Positions 46,561 through 60,418 of a DNA stretch of 64,000 nt are shown in pieces (position 1 is the stretch's first letter; each line of letters starts with the position of its first letter). The stretch comes from Liolophura sinensis (lineage: Eukaryota; Mollusca; Polyplacophora; Chitonida; Chitonidae). The position numbers and the translations under genes are program-made. The DNA is taken from assembly GCF_032854445.1 (NCBI RefSeq), contig NC_088300.1:57200984-57264983 (forward strand), in the 5' to 3' direction. A model generated the notes under the pieces. That model saw nothing but the letters and a program-made list of their open reading frames with translations. It was not told the origin of the DNA and ran no database searches.

Positions 46561-49090
46561 CACCCAATACTCACTGCATATACTACCGACTGGCCTGGAG
46601 ACGCTGCAACTGCAAGAAAACTCTTAATAGGAGCATACAATTTAGAGGGCTGCCATTGATCTCCAAGCCATCAATAGTGAAACGAATTATATCTTTATAT
46701 GATTACATCAATGCATAATTTATTGTAAAAAAAAATCCAAACACAGGTTGTTTTCATGCAAAATGGAATGTTGAATGAGTGAGCGCTATTCCGCAGATGG
46801 TTTTGTTCAGTTTATCACATCGTCATTATGGATTTTCCTGATCAACTAATTACGGGTTTGTTTTTGGTAATTTACGAAACAGAAACCGTTTCCTCGCATT
46901 TCTTGAACAAAAATTTGTCCAATCTCATTCACATTTACATACTAGTATCCGTTAGCATGCCAGTAAACTCAAGGGATCTGTAATCTGGCAAATCATTTCC
47001 TACCAGCCTGATCTTAATGCCCAATGGCCATAAGTGTGAATAGCGGTCAGCTCATATGTAAGGTTTGTCGGGAAAACCTTGCCATGCCATTGAATCAATT
47101 TGAGGTATACCTGGAAATTAATTGTTTTGGGGCAAAATTACTTAACAGTTGCTTTAATAGCCTCATGGTTGGGTTAGAAGAATAGTTATAGAATGCCGCC
47201 ATGCTAAAAATCATAGCATTCTATAAACTCGCCATAGCGCACACGTGTTTTCAAGAATATATTCATTTCTTTATCCATCTGACATTGACATATCCTTAAT
47301 TACATAGTTTGTTGTATATAGCACTGGTTCATTTATATGGCGTATCCATCCCGTGTTCTTATGTCATGTAAACTAGCCCATGTTTGCGTAAGGCAGACAA
47401 CAGTAACTAGTTTGTGCAAAATGTATAGCAAATCTATGCTTGCATATATAAGACACGTTGTTGTCCCATGTTTTGCATAAAACAGTTATTCCACATCTAG
47501 TAGGGTTTTTTTCACATCAAGCAATGACGTCCAAAAACTGATTAACTTCACTTACCGAGATACTATACTTTATATCTCCTATGATACTTTATATGACAGA
47601 ATTCTAGCAATTGGATACTGAGTAATTATTGTTAAAATTCGCAACATTCTGCAAGGCTGTGGCAAAAATAAACACCCCATATAGTGTCCTCAAATCCATA
47701 TTTCTCATTAACTTCAAGATATAATGAATGACAGATGATCTTGAGCTGTTTCCACGTGACAAACTAAGCTGTACAGTAAGAAGAACTGCTCGTCAAACTG
47801 ACGTGAACCGGTTATAGCGTTACTGGGCCATTTTTATCGCTTTCTGACTAAATGGATCAGCTTTGGCCAATGTGGCCGCTTTCCTTTCTCGCTGGAATAC
47901 ACACGCCTTGTTAGAACACAGTAAGCAATAAGATTGGGGTTGCATTGTGTCAGGCATTGGGCTACTATCAGCTCGATCAGATGGAAGCAGGGATATGAAA
48001 AATTATACTACTGTATAATGGTGAAGTTGACTCCTTTCGCAAAGCTTTATAGCCTTACGCCACGGATCAGGTACTCAGCTTTCTCATTAAAGTTCATTTT
48101 CCCAGCACTAATTATTGTTTAGGACAACCTCTGAACGTGTTTAAGGGGCCTGTTTTTTTTAGACCAACACCGTTCATAAGCTGACCAGGTAATCAGCATG
48201 CGGGGCTAACACTGTCACAATATCGCACTGTTTGCACACTGGCTGGTCAACAAAGACAAATGCCTCTCTATACCTTGACCCCGAACCAATTAACCTGTAT
48301 ATAAACAATAAATAATCTCAACATTGCCCCCGTTTCAAAACTCATATATTTCTTTTCAATAAATTATGTTACATGTACATATATGGAAGTCGAGGTACTT
48401 TAGTGCATGCAGAGAACAGATGGATATAGGCATAAGTCTGTCCAACTGACCCTTCATTTTCCTGTGTAAAGTCCTATACTTACTTATATGCATATGTATA
48501 CATTGATATGTTTTCTTGTTACCGAAGTAGAAGGTCACCGGTGCTTCAGAACGAACGACAATCCGTTAAGTTTGCCGGTATCGATATATATCATCCAGCG
48601 AGGCAAATTTGTTTCGGTAGAACGGTTGCCACTAACGCTTCCTCAACAGCTAAAACCATTCATCACTGTGGACTTCCTGTTCGTGCAGCCATATGTTGGT
48701 GTATATTACAATTACCTGTATATATGTGTTGTTTTGGTCGGTAATAATTCACCAACGAGGAAGTCACGATAGCTGATAGTCGTTATTTTCAGCATAATGC
48801 ATCCGACAGCCTAACTTATATACACATGCCATACGAATATAAGATGGATGTCCTTATAAAACATACCAGAACTCGCTTTATATATATCCTACATTGAAAT
48901 ATTATTTATATATCAGCAAAACATGTGACAGCTATGTTGTGTGTCTGCCAAAATGTGGCATCTAGGGCGATATTGGTTGTGCATGCACGGCGGTTCAAAG
49001 CGTGAAAACAACAATATGTGTGGTAAAAATATCATCATTTAATCTAATTTAATACTTCATTCATTCATTCAAAATTGTAGACAGACAACA
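46561..49090. other. Gene-free stretch
   Basis: I see no exon, RNA gene or tandem array. Sequence is AT-rich with scattered CpG. Confidence 0.5.
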
Positions 49091-49094
49091 GTCA

Positions 49095-49270
49095 AATATG
49101 TCACAGCTGTGAATTAAAAATCCAGTCTCTGGTTCGAATCCAGGTCTCGTTGACTCGGTTGTGACAAAGTCAGGAGGTTTTTGAAGACCGGTTTCTCACA
49201 CCCACTAACCTAATCGGCGGCATACAAGTGAAATATTCTTGAGTACCGCATTAAAAGCCAAAAACATAAA
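49095..49270 (+). mobile_element. Diverged SINE with B box
   Basis: CTGGTTCGAATCCAGGTCTC (B-box-like) is followed by GGTTTCTCACACCCACTAAC, then GGCGGCATACAAGTGAAATA, then TTCTTGAGTACCGCATTAAA and a short AT tail. The 3' half matches the SINE family. Confidence 0.65.
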
Positions 49271-52200
49271 TAATATGGCCGTACGAAACCACGCAGCCTC
49301 GGCCTGACAACGTTCTAACCTAAACCCGCCGGCTGAGTAAGCATGTATAGCAGGTTTGAACTTTTAATTCGATCTTGCTGATCAATAAAAGATTAGAAAC
49401 ATAGTTTTTATCCATTATTTAAATATAACTTTCTACCAAGGATCGCCACAATGTTTTAGATAAACCTCATATCTTCTCACGTAAACCTTCCAATAAATCA
49501 TGCATAGAGTAACCAGAATTTGGTATAAATTATTTCCGGCCTATTAAAGCTTGCTTGTAGAGTACAACCTTGTCTCACTCACAACCATGCGACAGCGGCG
49601 CTCCAAATGTCACACATGCATTAGATTTGATGTGTATTAAATGTTCGATAGACTTCAGTAGATACAAACATAGGAGGGGTTCGTCAGCAGTGTAATTTCC
49701 TCAGGCAAACGTATCACTAGGATTTCTTGCATGTTAATTCTGAAAAAAAAAAAAAGAAAAACTAAGCGCTTCACTTAATTCTTTTTTTTTCTTTCTCCTT
49801 AGAATTCGTATTTATTCCTGTGTAAAACTCGCGGCTTGAAGTAAAAATCTTCATCGGTAAGAAAATGAAGATCGTTTCCACATCAACATCTAAACCTATA
49901 ACGGCCATTATTCCTTGGATGGGTTTCGTGGTAAGCCTTTTGAATTCATCAGAAAACAAACCTTACTTTTGCAATCGATCCGAATTGTTTTTAAAAAGGG
50001 GAAAGGAAAAACGGAAAAGAGGTTATACACTTAATTTTCAGTCCAAGAACAAACTTCCTCTATTAGATCTGGTTCCATAATATGGAGTTTCTATAAACGC
50101 ATTTTGTCATATTCTTGTGATGATTAAAGATATTCAGACTCTATACCTTTGTGCAGCTTTTGGAACATCACCGTGTTTATCTGTTCATTTGTTGTTTAAA
50201 GCAGTTCTATCACGCCTTGCTGTCACTGTATTCGTGTAAAAAAGACATTAACACTTTCACTCCCACCTCTATACGTGTGGACAACTACAAACACAACAAA
50301 CCATCCAAAGTATAACTGCAAAGAGTTTATTTTCTCTATAACACTACCGACAGTTTGTAACACTTCTAACATCAATGGAAAAAATCAAAAAGACGTTCAG
50401 CATTCTACATTGGGTTCTGTAATTGCCAATGTCATCCTGCTAGCAAAAGTGACCAGAGGTCGCAAAGGAACCGAACCTGTGCACCAAGGCATTGATATGT
50501 ACAACTAAAAACACGGTGTAGAAAACATATCTGGGTAAAAGATACGAACATTAAACAGAAATGTAAATCGTTCTTTGAGAACAAACGCAAATATAAACGG
50601 TGTGGCGTAACACACGAATCTTGGTAACTCTAGTAAGTCAGGAAGCTAAAAACCAGCAGCAACAAACTGCAACTTAATAATACACAAAGAAAATATGTCA
50701 TCAAAATGAGGTAGAAATACCAAAATAGTAGTGGTAATATGTCACGATTTAACCCGTCGTAACGAAGCGCTGGAACTAAGGAAGTGGAAAATTTACAAAA
50801 GATAAACTGGTAAATTGAAAACGAAAGAATACAGCTTGGTTATTGGACAAACAGTGACTGCTTAGCCTGGGCAAGGAAATGAAAGGGGGGGGGGGGGGGG
50901 TCCTTTCTTGCAGAACGCGTCCCCCACTACTCTGGCCTGCTCATCTACTAGTATGTCCAACGCACAGAACTAATCATCATATAGCACTTTGAGTATATAC
51001 GGTCACCACATTTCACCACGACACGCACAGTTGTAATCATAAGTAGATATGTATACAATAAGACTATTACAAAATTATTCTCAGACCGACTTCGAATTTC
51101 ACAATGGACAATCTGCATAGGAAGAAGGTAACCAGCAGAATTCCGCGACGAGAACCGAAGCCGGACGAGTAGTGCCGAGCGTTGACCAGAGGGAGCCCCC
51201 AACAAGGGACAGAGGACGATAGGATAGGGGATCCCGCTTTGCTCCTGATAATCAGGCAGTCTAGTGCTTGGACAGAGTTTAGCCGTGCACGGCTACTACC
51301 ATTTCTACCTATGACATCAATAGCATATATCCCAGATTGATTTGGTACAAAAATAGCACAACCATCTGAAATTAACAGGACAGTTTTGAAGGATAATTTC
51401 CAATTTTCGTCAAGAGAATAGGCAACAAACACTGGGCTTTAAAGTAAGGATGGGCCGAGAGAATATTAGAGACTCCACTACTTCACTTGCTAGAATATGT
51501 GTCATTCCAGTTGCCCATATCTGAAGAGGGAAGTATATATAAGTGGGATTAAAATGTGAAGGGATTTAAAGTTCTTTTCACAACCATTGAAGTCGGTGCT
51601 CCCTCAGTGCGAGGCTCGGCTCAAGACAAACCAATTACAATATAGTCACGGAAGTTAAGGAAGTCCTTGGACTGCATGGGTCATCAAAAATCAATTATTT
51701 TCCTAAACACAGATATGTCAACATTACATGAAAATAGTCCCTTGTACATTATTGCTATATACAGACCATCATTATACTATCATTAAAACCAGGAAGAAAT
51801 TTTCAAGTCCCGTGGACCGTGCATATGGCTGGCATGTTTCTGCACATCATTACCATTTTGTCCATATTTGGTAAATTTGGCTAAAAAGGAAGACACAGTA
51901 TAGTATATACTTTATTTGGAGTTTCATAACCCCTCTTTGGCTACGACGCTACAATTTTCTTACAAACTATACACTTACAAGATCGCCAGAAAAAGCTACA
52001 ATCCTAAAAACGTTAGAATTCCAAGGCCACGATTTACATTAAAATATACTACTCTGTAAATAGACATGAATATGGGAATAAAAGTCGTTTTTTTTTTTCC
52101 ACTGCCTATCTCTCCAGGACTAGTTCGTCCTTGTTTCTGGTGAAACTATTCGCAAAGGCATATAACAACACTTAGCACATCTGCTTGGTCTAAACGAACA

Positions 52201-53020
52201 GCAGGTGACTGTCATAAAAGAAAAGAAAAACTAACAAGCATTCCTTCATCAAGTCCAACAGCAAAATGCCATACAAAAATAATTCTTGGGCAGCGATTAA
52301 ACGAGGGAAAAAGCATGGCCAATAGCCCGGCAATAGGCCCATGGAAGATTCAGTTTTACAGCAGTTCAATCATTACAATTGACAAATATACAATATATAA
52401 TAACATCTGAAGACTATACAAGAATTCACCCCTCCTGGGCTTACAGCATGGCGTTGCTCCACATCATTAGGATGAGCTACATCCCAGCAAACAATCACTA
52501 AAATGTTCATAAATAAAAGTCTTATATGGAATTCAAGCAAACACTCCTGTCAGAGAGAGAACACAAAATGGGGAAACACCATAATGTCGCAAGTTTGTCC
52601 CACCAGTAAGTTTTGTGAACAATGCGGTGGGCAGGGGAATTATCTATCACTAATATACGTACAGAATATACACACAAAAAGAGATTCATCAAAAAATGCA
52701 TTCTGTCGCAAAACAAGCCTCTAAGTTTCTTGTGGGGAGGGAGCGGGCCCTGGACTAATGACCAGGAGGTCCAGTGTAGTGGGACCATCTCAGCCTGATC
52801 GGAATATGGTCAGCTCATCCCACAGAGTCATAGAGCACCGGTGCTTCATTCAGACTAGAATGGGTCAGCAATCCTCAGTGATCTGGATCAACACCAGACA
52901 CTCAACCGGAATAAATGCATTGCAAAAACATAAAACACACACACAAAAAAAAACACCTTTTGGTCTTTCACGTGGTACGTCCATCCCCTTAAACCACAAC
53001 CGATGGGAGGGCGTTCACCA
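49271..53020. other. Mostly unassigned; possible far 3' flank of the zinc-finger gene
   Basis: No exon recognised. A minus-strand open frame of 121 codons at 51067-51432 lacks an ATG start and known motifs, so I do not call it a gene. The stretch lies downstream of the zinc-finger gene, whose 3'UTR length is unknown. Confidence 0.4.
50884..50899. repeat. Poly-G run of about 16
   Basis: A mononucleotide run inside GAAAGGG-GTCC. Its true length is uncertain in any assembly. Confidence 0.9.
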
Positions 53021-53022
53021 TA

Positions 53023-53026
<4 letters not shown>

Positions 53027-53090
<64 letters not shown>

Positions 53091-53115
53091 CACACATACA
53101 TACATACATACATAT
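53027..53115. repeat. (TA)n then (CATA)n compound microsatellite
   Basis: About 30 TA units are followed by ACATACACACATACATACAT. It creates artificial IYIYIY-type frames on both strands. Confidence 0.95.
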
Positions 53116-55798
53116 ATCCATATAATATAGATGTGGTACGTCATAGTGTCGTGTTGGTATATTAGAACACAACGGAAGATCTTGGTCTTTGACCAAAATT
53201 TCAGAGAAAATACTAACATTGCTTCAGTAGAAATTTCATTAACAAACAAAATAGAGCATTTTGTGTTCAATCAAAGTTAAGGAATAACCGGAAGAAAATA
53301 ACACATGCGCGGTGGGTTTGACTAGGTTATGATACCGGTGGTAAAGACAACAGCAGTAGTAAACAACACTGCCAACAAAAGCAGATCAAAACAATGTGAT
53401 CCAAAACGGCTCTGAACAAGCCAGCAGCATAAATTAATACAATATACATGGTGGTTTAGAAAACATACAGAATTTACTCAACGCTGCCTTACTCAAAGTC
53501 TTCCAAGACAAACAAAAATACATAACAAAGCATTAAGGTATAAAAATGAGACTTAATTGCATTACACTAAAATTTTAACAACAATTCCAGAGACAGTAGC
53601 CAATACTGAATTTACCAAAAAATATGTAAAATGTCATCAACTGTACACAAGATTGGAATGTAATGACACCCAAAATAAGCCAGTTGGGGGGAGGGGGGGG
53701 AACATTTGATATTCTTACTTCAAGCATCAGAACAAGAAAGGTATAAACAATATACATTAAACATATGAACCAAAAAAAATTAAAAATACTTGGAAATTGT
53801 GACCTTTGGTATGAAGAGACGTGTGATTGGTAGGTGAAGGTGGGTGTTTTACTACCAACAGTATAATGAGATGATAATAATGGTCTCTTTGGTCACTGGA
53901 CTGAACAAATACTGAACCAAAACAAGTGAAAAAATAAAGATAATCTGACAACAAAAATCTCAAAAATAGTTACTGAATGTGGAGCACCATGGAGAAAGTG
54001 GGATGAGATTTGAAGGTGCCTGGCCAGCTGTAGCTGGTGATGAGATTGCCTTGAGTCCATGGGGGACAGCCAGCTATAACACACCATTATACAAGACATT
54101 ATTTATACTAAGATAGATCTCAAAAATACACTTATCTCTCAACATCCATAAAGGATTTTAAGTATACGGTTTGGGTGGTTAGTACTCACTAATGTAACCT
54201 TGATTTAACAATGATTATTGGCCCATAATTGATATACATGTATATAGTGGTGAAGAATGAAATGATGAGATTATACATGGGTCTATATGCTTGGAGAGGG
54301 TGAGGGTGGTGGTGGTGTGGGTGACCCCAGGTGAAGCTGGGCAGGGAAGACCGGACACACATGGGGAACACATCAGACGGCTACTCACACATGGATGGGG
54401 CATGATTGGAATGCTCAAAGGCATATTGCAAATGTCATGTAACAAACATACCCAGGGCCAAAGCACTCATAGTACTGAGGCGACCTGGGGAAAAAAATAG
54501 TACAATTATCTCCTTCTGGATAATCTTTAAAAAATAAATCACTAAAGGTATATAGTTCATTTAAATTTTTTTCTTCTTATATAGCAGATATATTATCAGG
54601 ATATCCCGCAAGTTCTGAACTTTGGAATGCACCTTTTTTTTTGCGAGGAGATCTCTGACTGATAACGGACTCAGAACAACCTGTGGTATTGCTTCCCTGG
54701 TAAATCTAAGTACAAATGGTCCACAAAATGTCACAACTCTACATCAATATATGTATGCCCATCTGGCCCTCTGACGGGACTCAGGTACATCAGCAGGGCA
54801 GGACATCAACGAGAAAGTAAAGAGCGCAAACAGGACATACTGTATGCCACTACTGCAACAGTTTGATAAAGCCAGATCATCAAATACAACCTTGGTGACC
54901 CAATAAATCAATCAGCCAATAACAATATACATTCCCATGATAAACCATGGGAACATTTCAGCAAATATGATTTTACTTAAGCCTATGAAACTGCACATAC
55001 ATGTAAGCCTCCCATACTGCACTAATTATGATATACTGCACTTAAGCTTACAGCTATGCACTTAAGCTTACAATACTGCACTAAGACTAATATACTGCAC
55101 TTAAGGCTGAATTCAGACAACACTGAGTATAGTATACAGCAAATTTCTTGGTTCAAAAAACCATAGAATAACACTAACATGACAAAAACTGTAGAAAAAA
55201 GCATACAGACAGCTGCACATATAGGCCATAACAAAAAATAAATATTACAACTACAGCCAGCATTAAGTACAAGATATGTATTGCAAACTGACACTGGTAA
55301 AACAGTTTACAAATACATTATCAATGCCACAAAGTCAACCAGTGATGGGTGTAAAATATAGCGTGATATTATTCAACTCTGCTGCATGAGTTTGACAACC
55401 CTACCACAGTACACGGTAATAGATGCAGCATGTATATAGCCATCCCTAGGTGGGAACATTTGTAAGTTAACAATATTTGTACAGCCATTCCTCAAATTAC
55501 ATTCATTCATCAACCACAAACCACATATACAAACAATTAAAATAATATTAATATTTGTAAAGGAGATTCATTTCTTTGTAAAAAGAGATCATAATTTCTT
55601 TGACGGGTTCTCTAATATGAGAACAATGAACTCAGAGAGCTGACCTTTCGGTTAGATGAAACCAGCAAAAAACCAGAAAAACAAAAACAAAACTGACAAT
55701 TTTATCGTCTTGTTTAAAAAGTTCATCTAAACCTGACAAAAACTTAGAATACTGTTTTGTGTACCTATGTCACCAGAGATGGAGGACTTGGTATAACC
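53116..55798. other. Likely 3'UTR and 3' flank of the zinc-finger gene
   Basis: Follows the stop codon of the zinc-finger gene on the minus strand. No other exon is visible. A G-run lies near 53686-53700. A short imperfect repeat of CTTAAGCTTACA-style words occurs at 55030-55110. Confidence 0.4.
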
Positions 55799-57927
55799 TT
55801 ACTCGTCTGCGGCTGGCTCTTGTGTGTTGCTCTCGATGACATCTTGCAGAAGCTCATCAATGGAATCCCCCTCGGCGCTGATACCTTTCTCCTCAAAATT
55901 GAGGTTAGGCACAAGTATACTCAGCATACGGAGGACATTCCTACGCAGGGCTTTCAGTTTCCAGGCATGGTTACAGTTGTTGTTGTTGCCGTTCTGTAGA
56001 CACATTGCCACAGTCTTCTGAAGCTCGTCATCAAATTTGGAGCCTCCCTTGATTGGTTTTTTGGTCAGGTCCATTGCTCCACCACTTTCGCGGGACACTT
56101 CCTCCTTTGGGGTATTAGGGAAGACCTCTCTTTGCTGCCAGCCATTGGGTGTATGGTGACCAATTGCCGGCTTTTCACTTCCTGACAGATGTCGCACACC
56201 GTGTCCATTGCGAAGGAACTCCGGAGTTGGTTGTTCTTGCTTCAGCAGTTGTTCCCTGGCCATCTGACCAGCTGGTCCACGATCCGGGGTACGAACGGTA
56301 ACATCTGGGGACTGCTGGATAGCCAGCAGGGAATTGGTTGGAACAGGGTAGCGCATCTCTTGAGGAGACTGTGTGGTAAGGTAGCCCATGCCCCTTGGGG
56401 ACCGGGTGCGCTTCTCTTTGATGTAATATGTCATCATGCCATCGTGTTTGTTAATGATATGACTCTTCAGGCTATGACTCTGGCTGTACTGTACACCGCA
56501 GGCTCCACATATATAGGGGCGCTCACCTAAAACAAAGACATTAACACATATTATTACAGCACACCACTAACTAGAGGAAGAACCAACATGCTGGTTGGCT
56601 ATCTTAGGCATCACAGTAGCAAAGACACTGAAGCAGATGTTTGAAAACCATTTGTAGTTGAAGGATTTACATCACAGAAAACATACCTTAATAGATATTA
56701 CTACACCACAACTTCACTAAAAGCAAGCACACCCTACCATTTGCCTATGACCCTTAGCAATGACAACGAAGATTGATGTAATGTTTTGTCAGTACAACAG
56801 TTGTATGAACACGTGTGAGGAGTACTTGTAGTTTCAAGATTTACATGAATAAAAAATGCATTAATGAGTGGTTAGAATATTTTACAGATGTATTCTAGTT
56901 TCTACAGGTAAATGCACTTACCTGTGTGTATCCGTAGGTGGACGTACAGGTTACTTTGGTGTTTAGTGGTGTAAGGGCAATGAGTACACTTGAAGTACAT
57001 GTCCCCTTGATTTCCCTCTGACCTTCGCTTTGTTTTTGCTTTGCCTTGGTGTGCATTCTCAATGTGGTTTTCCAAGTTCTTCTGACGGCGGAATGTCCTT
57101 TCACAAAATTGGCACTTTAGATAATCTTTTTCAGATTCTGGGGCTCCAAATGGGCTGCCCACCATGGGGAAGATCTTGGATACCAGTCCGTTCTGATCCA
57201 TGTGACTGGGTAGGAAGGGAGAGGGAGCCAGGCCGCTCATGCTGTAGGGGAACAGGTAAGGATTAATCTGAGAGGGGAGGATCCCTGGGGGGAGGAACTG
57301 ACTCAGGGAGGGGTCATCTTTGATGGAGGATGCCAGCAGCTGGGCTTGGTGACTTAAGCTTGGCAACAGGGAAGAACTAACTGGGATCTTCTCACCAATA
57401 TTGGATCCCAGGAAATCTTTGGCAACAGGTTCTCCAGACTGGGACATGCTACTGTCGAGCTCTGAAGGTTCATCTGTACCTGGAGATTTATCCAGGCGGT
57501 TTAGCATGTCTTCCTCGTTGAAGGTATCATTGCTGTCCTCCCCATCTTGAGGGGTCTCTTCTTTCATCTGACGCACTATGTCCTCTAGCGTGCGCTTACG
57601 TTTGTTCTTTTGCATGGGACTGCTCTTACCACTGTTGAGAATGTCAGAGTCTGGGACAAGGTCTGGCACAGGCCCCAGATCCTCTCCTGGAGCAATGGGG
57701 GTAATGCCTGTGTCTGCCTCCTCAGCACAGGGCTGGGACCGTTCGTCTTGCGCTGTGACCGGGGCAGGGATCAGCTCCGGTATACTCATGGCCTGGTCAG
57801 ACGGTTGAGAGGACGGGGGTTTGTCTGACTCTCCCAGACTCTCAGTCTCAGTTTCTACCTCTGGTTCCTCCACTGTGGAGTCAGTCTCCATTCTTGACTC
57901 GCTCTCTTCAGTTTCTGTCATGGCCAT
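55799..57927 (-). CDS. C2H2 zinc-finger protein, three fingers, last two coding exons (5' end uncertain)
   Basis: A probable nuclear DNA-binding regulator that I cannot name. Exon 57927-56922 joins exon 56526-55799 (donor GTAAGT, acceptor TTTTAG). The split codon makes the G of the HTG-ERPY linker. From the ATG at 57927 the product is 577 aa. It has an acidic, Ser/Pro-rich N-terminal part; a basic KNKRKR stretch (107-112, possible nuclear signal) followed by TLEDIVRQMK; finger 1 (C272, C275, H288, H293); finger 2 (C314, C317, H330, H334); and finger 3 (C342, C345, H358, H363). A PxDLS-like AMDLTKK near 487 might bind CtBP (inference). The C-terminal part (LKALRRNVLRMLSILVPNL, then DSIDELLQDVIES) is predicted helical by eye. 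The frame stays open to 58002 without another ATG, so an upstream exon is also possible. The ATG at 57927 has a strong context (GAGATGG). Confidence 0.85.
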
Positions 57928-58002
57928 CTCTACATGGACACTGGACTGGCTGCAGTCAGGGGGACTGTCAAGTGGAACAAAATCAAAGCTTTGTGAATCC
58001 AA
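57928..58002 (-). other. Open extension upstream of the zinc-finger ATG
   Basis: The reading frame continues 25 codons (ending SSVHVE) above the ATG and is closed by an in-frame TGA near 58010. AG dinucleotides at the upstream end could be a splice acceptor, but their pyrimidine tract is weak. It could be coding if an upstream exon joins here, or 5'UTR if not. Confidence 0.4.
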
Positions 58003-58029
58003 ACTTCACATAAATGTTATGTAAATAGT

Positions 58030-60247
58030 GACATAAGTGGGGTTTATCCTCATCCTAGCAATTTTTGTACAAATTGATAGTATTAATGCGGATAAAAAAA
58101 CCTGAAACAGCTTCAAGTCATGACCAAAAACCTGAAATCAGGCACAAAATCTGAAAATTTTTACCAATCTAAACTGATTGCATAATGCTAACATACCCTT
58201 TGACAATGAATCAGCCATTTGTAACAATGTACATAAATTTCATTTCTAAAGAAGAAGTGAGCTACACAAAATTACTGGATCAGACACACAGAAAGATCAT
58301 GTACCTAGAGAAATCTTGTATATCTGGTAGTCCAACTGGCTTGTTGTGGCTCAAGGAATCACACGAAAAGGAAAATCTAGCTGAAGTTGCACAGTTTGTG
58401 GGTAGGCTTTGTATTTCCATGCTCATCTATCCACTATATGTAACGCTGACTATTCTGGGTTCACACTGTTTTAGCCTTCTCCATTAACACATAGTTCCTA
58501 CAATGAGAACAAGTAAGCAATTAAATACATGTACAGGATTGTAAAGAACATGTGAGAAAAAAAAAAAAAAAGCCACAGTATCCTAACAACTAATGGCCAC
58601 ACCTTAAAGGACAGATTAGCGGTTACCAGTAAGATCAACCACCCAGCGAACACTTCCACTGGCTCTGGTACCATATTAAATACCGTCTTCTGTCTTAATT
58701 CCAGTAATTAAATCTACCTGTGAAATGCTGAGTGGAATGGGGCTCTTTTTTGTGGGTTGTTTCGTGTCAGTATTGGTTTCCTGTCATTACCTGACAGGTT
58801 GCTATCACTGACAGCTGATGACACATGTAAGAAAAACACTTCACCAGCTTCTCTCAATATTGAACTTGGAAAGGCCTGTCTGTCGAGGCACTCTCAGTGT
58901 TCAGGTGTGTGCCAAGGTTGCTGTTCAAAATAAGTGTCTCCCCAATCAGTTTCTACATCCCCACAAACATTCCCATCACATGGAGATCGCACATTTAATA
59001 AACAAAACACAATTAACGATTGCTTTTCACTGGTATCAGGTGAAATTGAAAATATGACATCATTATTTAAGCACACCAAGTTGTGTGACTTTTGTGGAGC
59101 TGTAGCCATGCCTTGCCTGGATTTGTTTAAGGAGACTGTTAGCTGAACATGCTAGTGTTACTGATTGTGTGCCAGTGGCAGCCCAGTGCTGTATCATCAG
59201 ATAAAACTGCCATCTCCACATACTGCTAAACAATACCTACTTCTCCATCTGGCCTAGAATTAAACCCAAGACATCTCCTGACACCCACACATTAATACAC
59301 CAGTCACAGACCAAGGGGCTACCTCAGAAGGACAAAGAAGGTAAATAGTCCCTACTACAGTTAAACATTAAAACAACTTTTGAAGAAACCAATACTCATT
59401 TCAATTCACAGAATTGCAGCTCTTATGTTTGGTAATTCAGGCTTTACGCTGCCTGTGATCATGTATGTGATATCTGGGAAAGAAGTGACAGAAATCAATA
59501 TAGACCTAAAGAATAACTTTACTTGTGAGTCTTGTGGGCATTTATCACTTCGATAAACCTAAACTGATTAATCAATATAAAGTGCTTGATAAACTGAAGC
59601 TGGCTCTCTGTAGGCAAATCGGCATGTCAGAGAAGCTATCTGGAAAAGTTACCTGCAAATACAGGAGCAGATGTTTATCTAGAAAATGGCAGGAAGACCA
59701 TGTGCCGTTTGATTCAATAATTATGTTTGGTTTATGATAAAGCCAGCTATAAATGTATATAGGAGAGAGATTGGGGCAGACTGCTGGCCTCACTGGTCTC
59801 GCAATACCAGCCATTGGAATACAATATACAACCACACAGGCTCCACACACACACTATATTAGTCTAATAGGCAAACAAGAAACAAGTCAACAGTGAAAAA
59901 TGCTAACTCTAAATGATCCCATCCCAAGTCAGTTAAAATCAATTCCAATACTTCCCATCACATTCTGGCTGTTTACCATTACAACCAGCCATGGTCTATA
60001 TCCAGTCTATATCCTAGCTCTGATCAACAACAATTTACACTTCAACATATGTACACTTGTGTTGATCTGCCAAGTCAATGACTTTAAGGCACACACAACA
60101 CAGGCTAATGATATACACTGTACATGTATAGTACTGACCTGGGACTTATATGTTTGAACATGGGTCCAAGCTGAAGGCCAATGCCTTAAACCTTTAACAA
60201 ATTCAACCAGTAAAGTACAACTTAAAATGGAATTTAAAAACATACTT
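58030..60247. other. Upstream region or intron of the zinc-finger gene
   Basis: No exon recognised. A-run at 58557-58571. Small frames at 58894-59146 overlap on both strands and lack motifs. Confidence 0.45.
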
Positions 60248-60418
60248 TATATTTATTTGATTTGTGTCTTATGCCGTACTCAAGAATATTTCACTTGTAC
60301 AATGGTGGCCAGCATTATGGAGGGAGGAAACTCAGTAGAGCCCAGGAGAAACTCATGACCATCCGTAGGTTGTTGGCAGACCTTCCAACCTATTCCTGGA
60401 GAGGATAATTTCTAAGAT
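60248..60418 (-). mobile_element. 5'-truncated SINE
   Basis: The plus strand shows TATTTATTTGATTTGTGTCT, then TATGCCGTACTCAAGAATAT, then GGTGGCCAGCATTATGGAGG, then CATCCGTAGGTTGTTGGCAG. It is the SINE 3' half in reverse orientation. It ends near CTTCCAACC, so the tRNA-like head is missing. Confidence 0.85.

Noticed and set aside
49129-49145. Possible tRNA gene at GGTTCGAATCC
   Set aside because: Only a B-box is seen. No acceptor stem or A box at tRNA spacing, and SINE 3' sequence follows.
51067-51432. Minus-strand open frame of 121 codons
   Set aside because: Starts with GTG, has no recognised motif or convincing splice sites, and overlaps another frame. It could be a decayed coding fragment but cannot be supported.
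52758-53270. Frames with IYIYIYIY stretches on both strands
   Set aside because: Produced by the (TA)n microsatellite. The same holds for the frame at 16379-16594.
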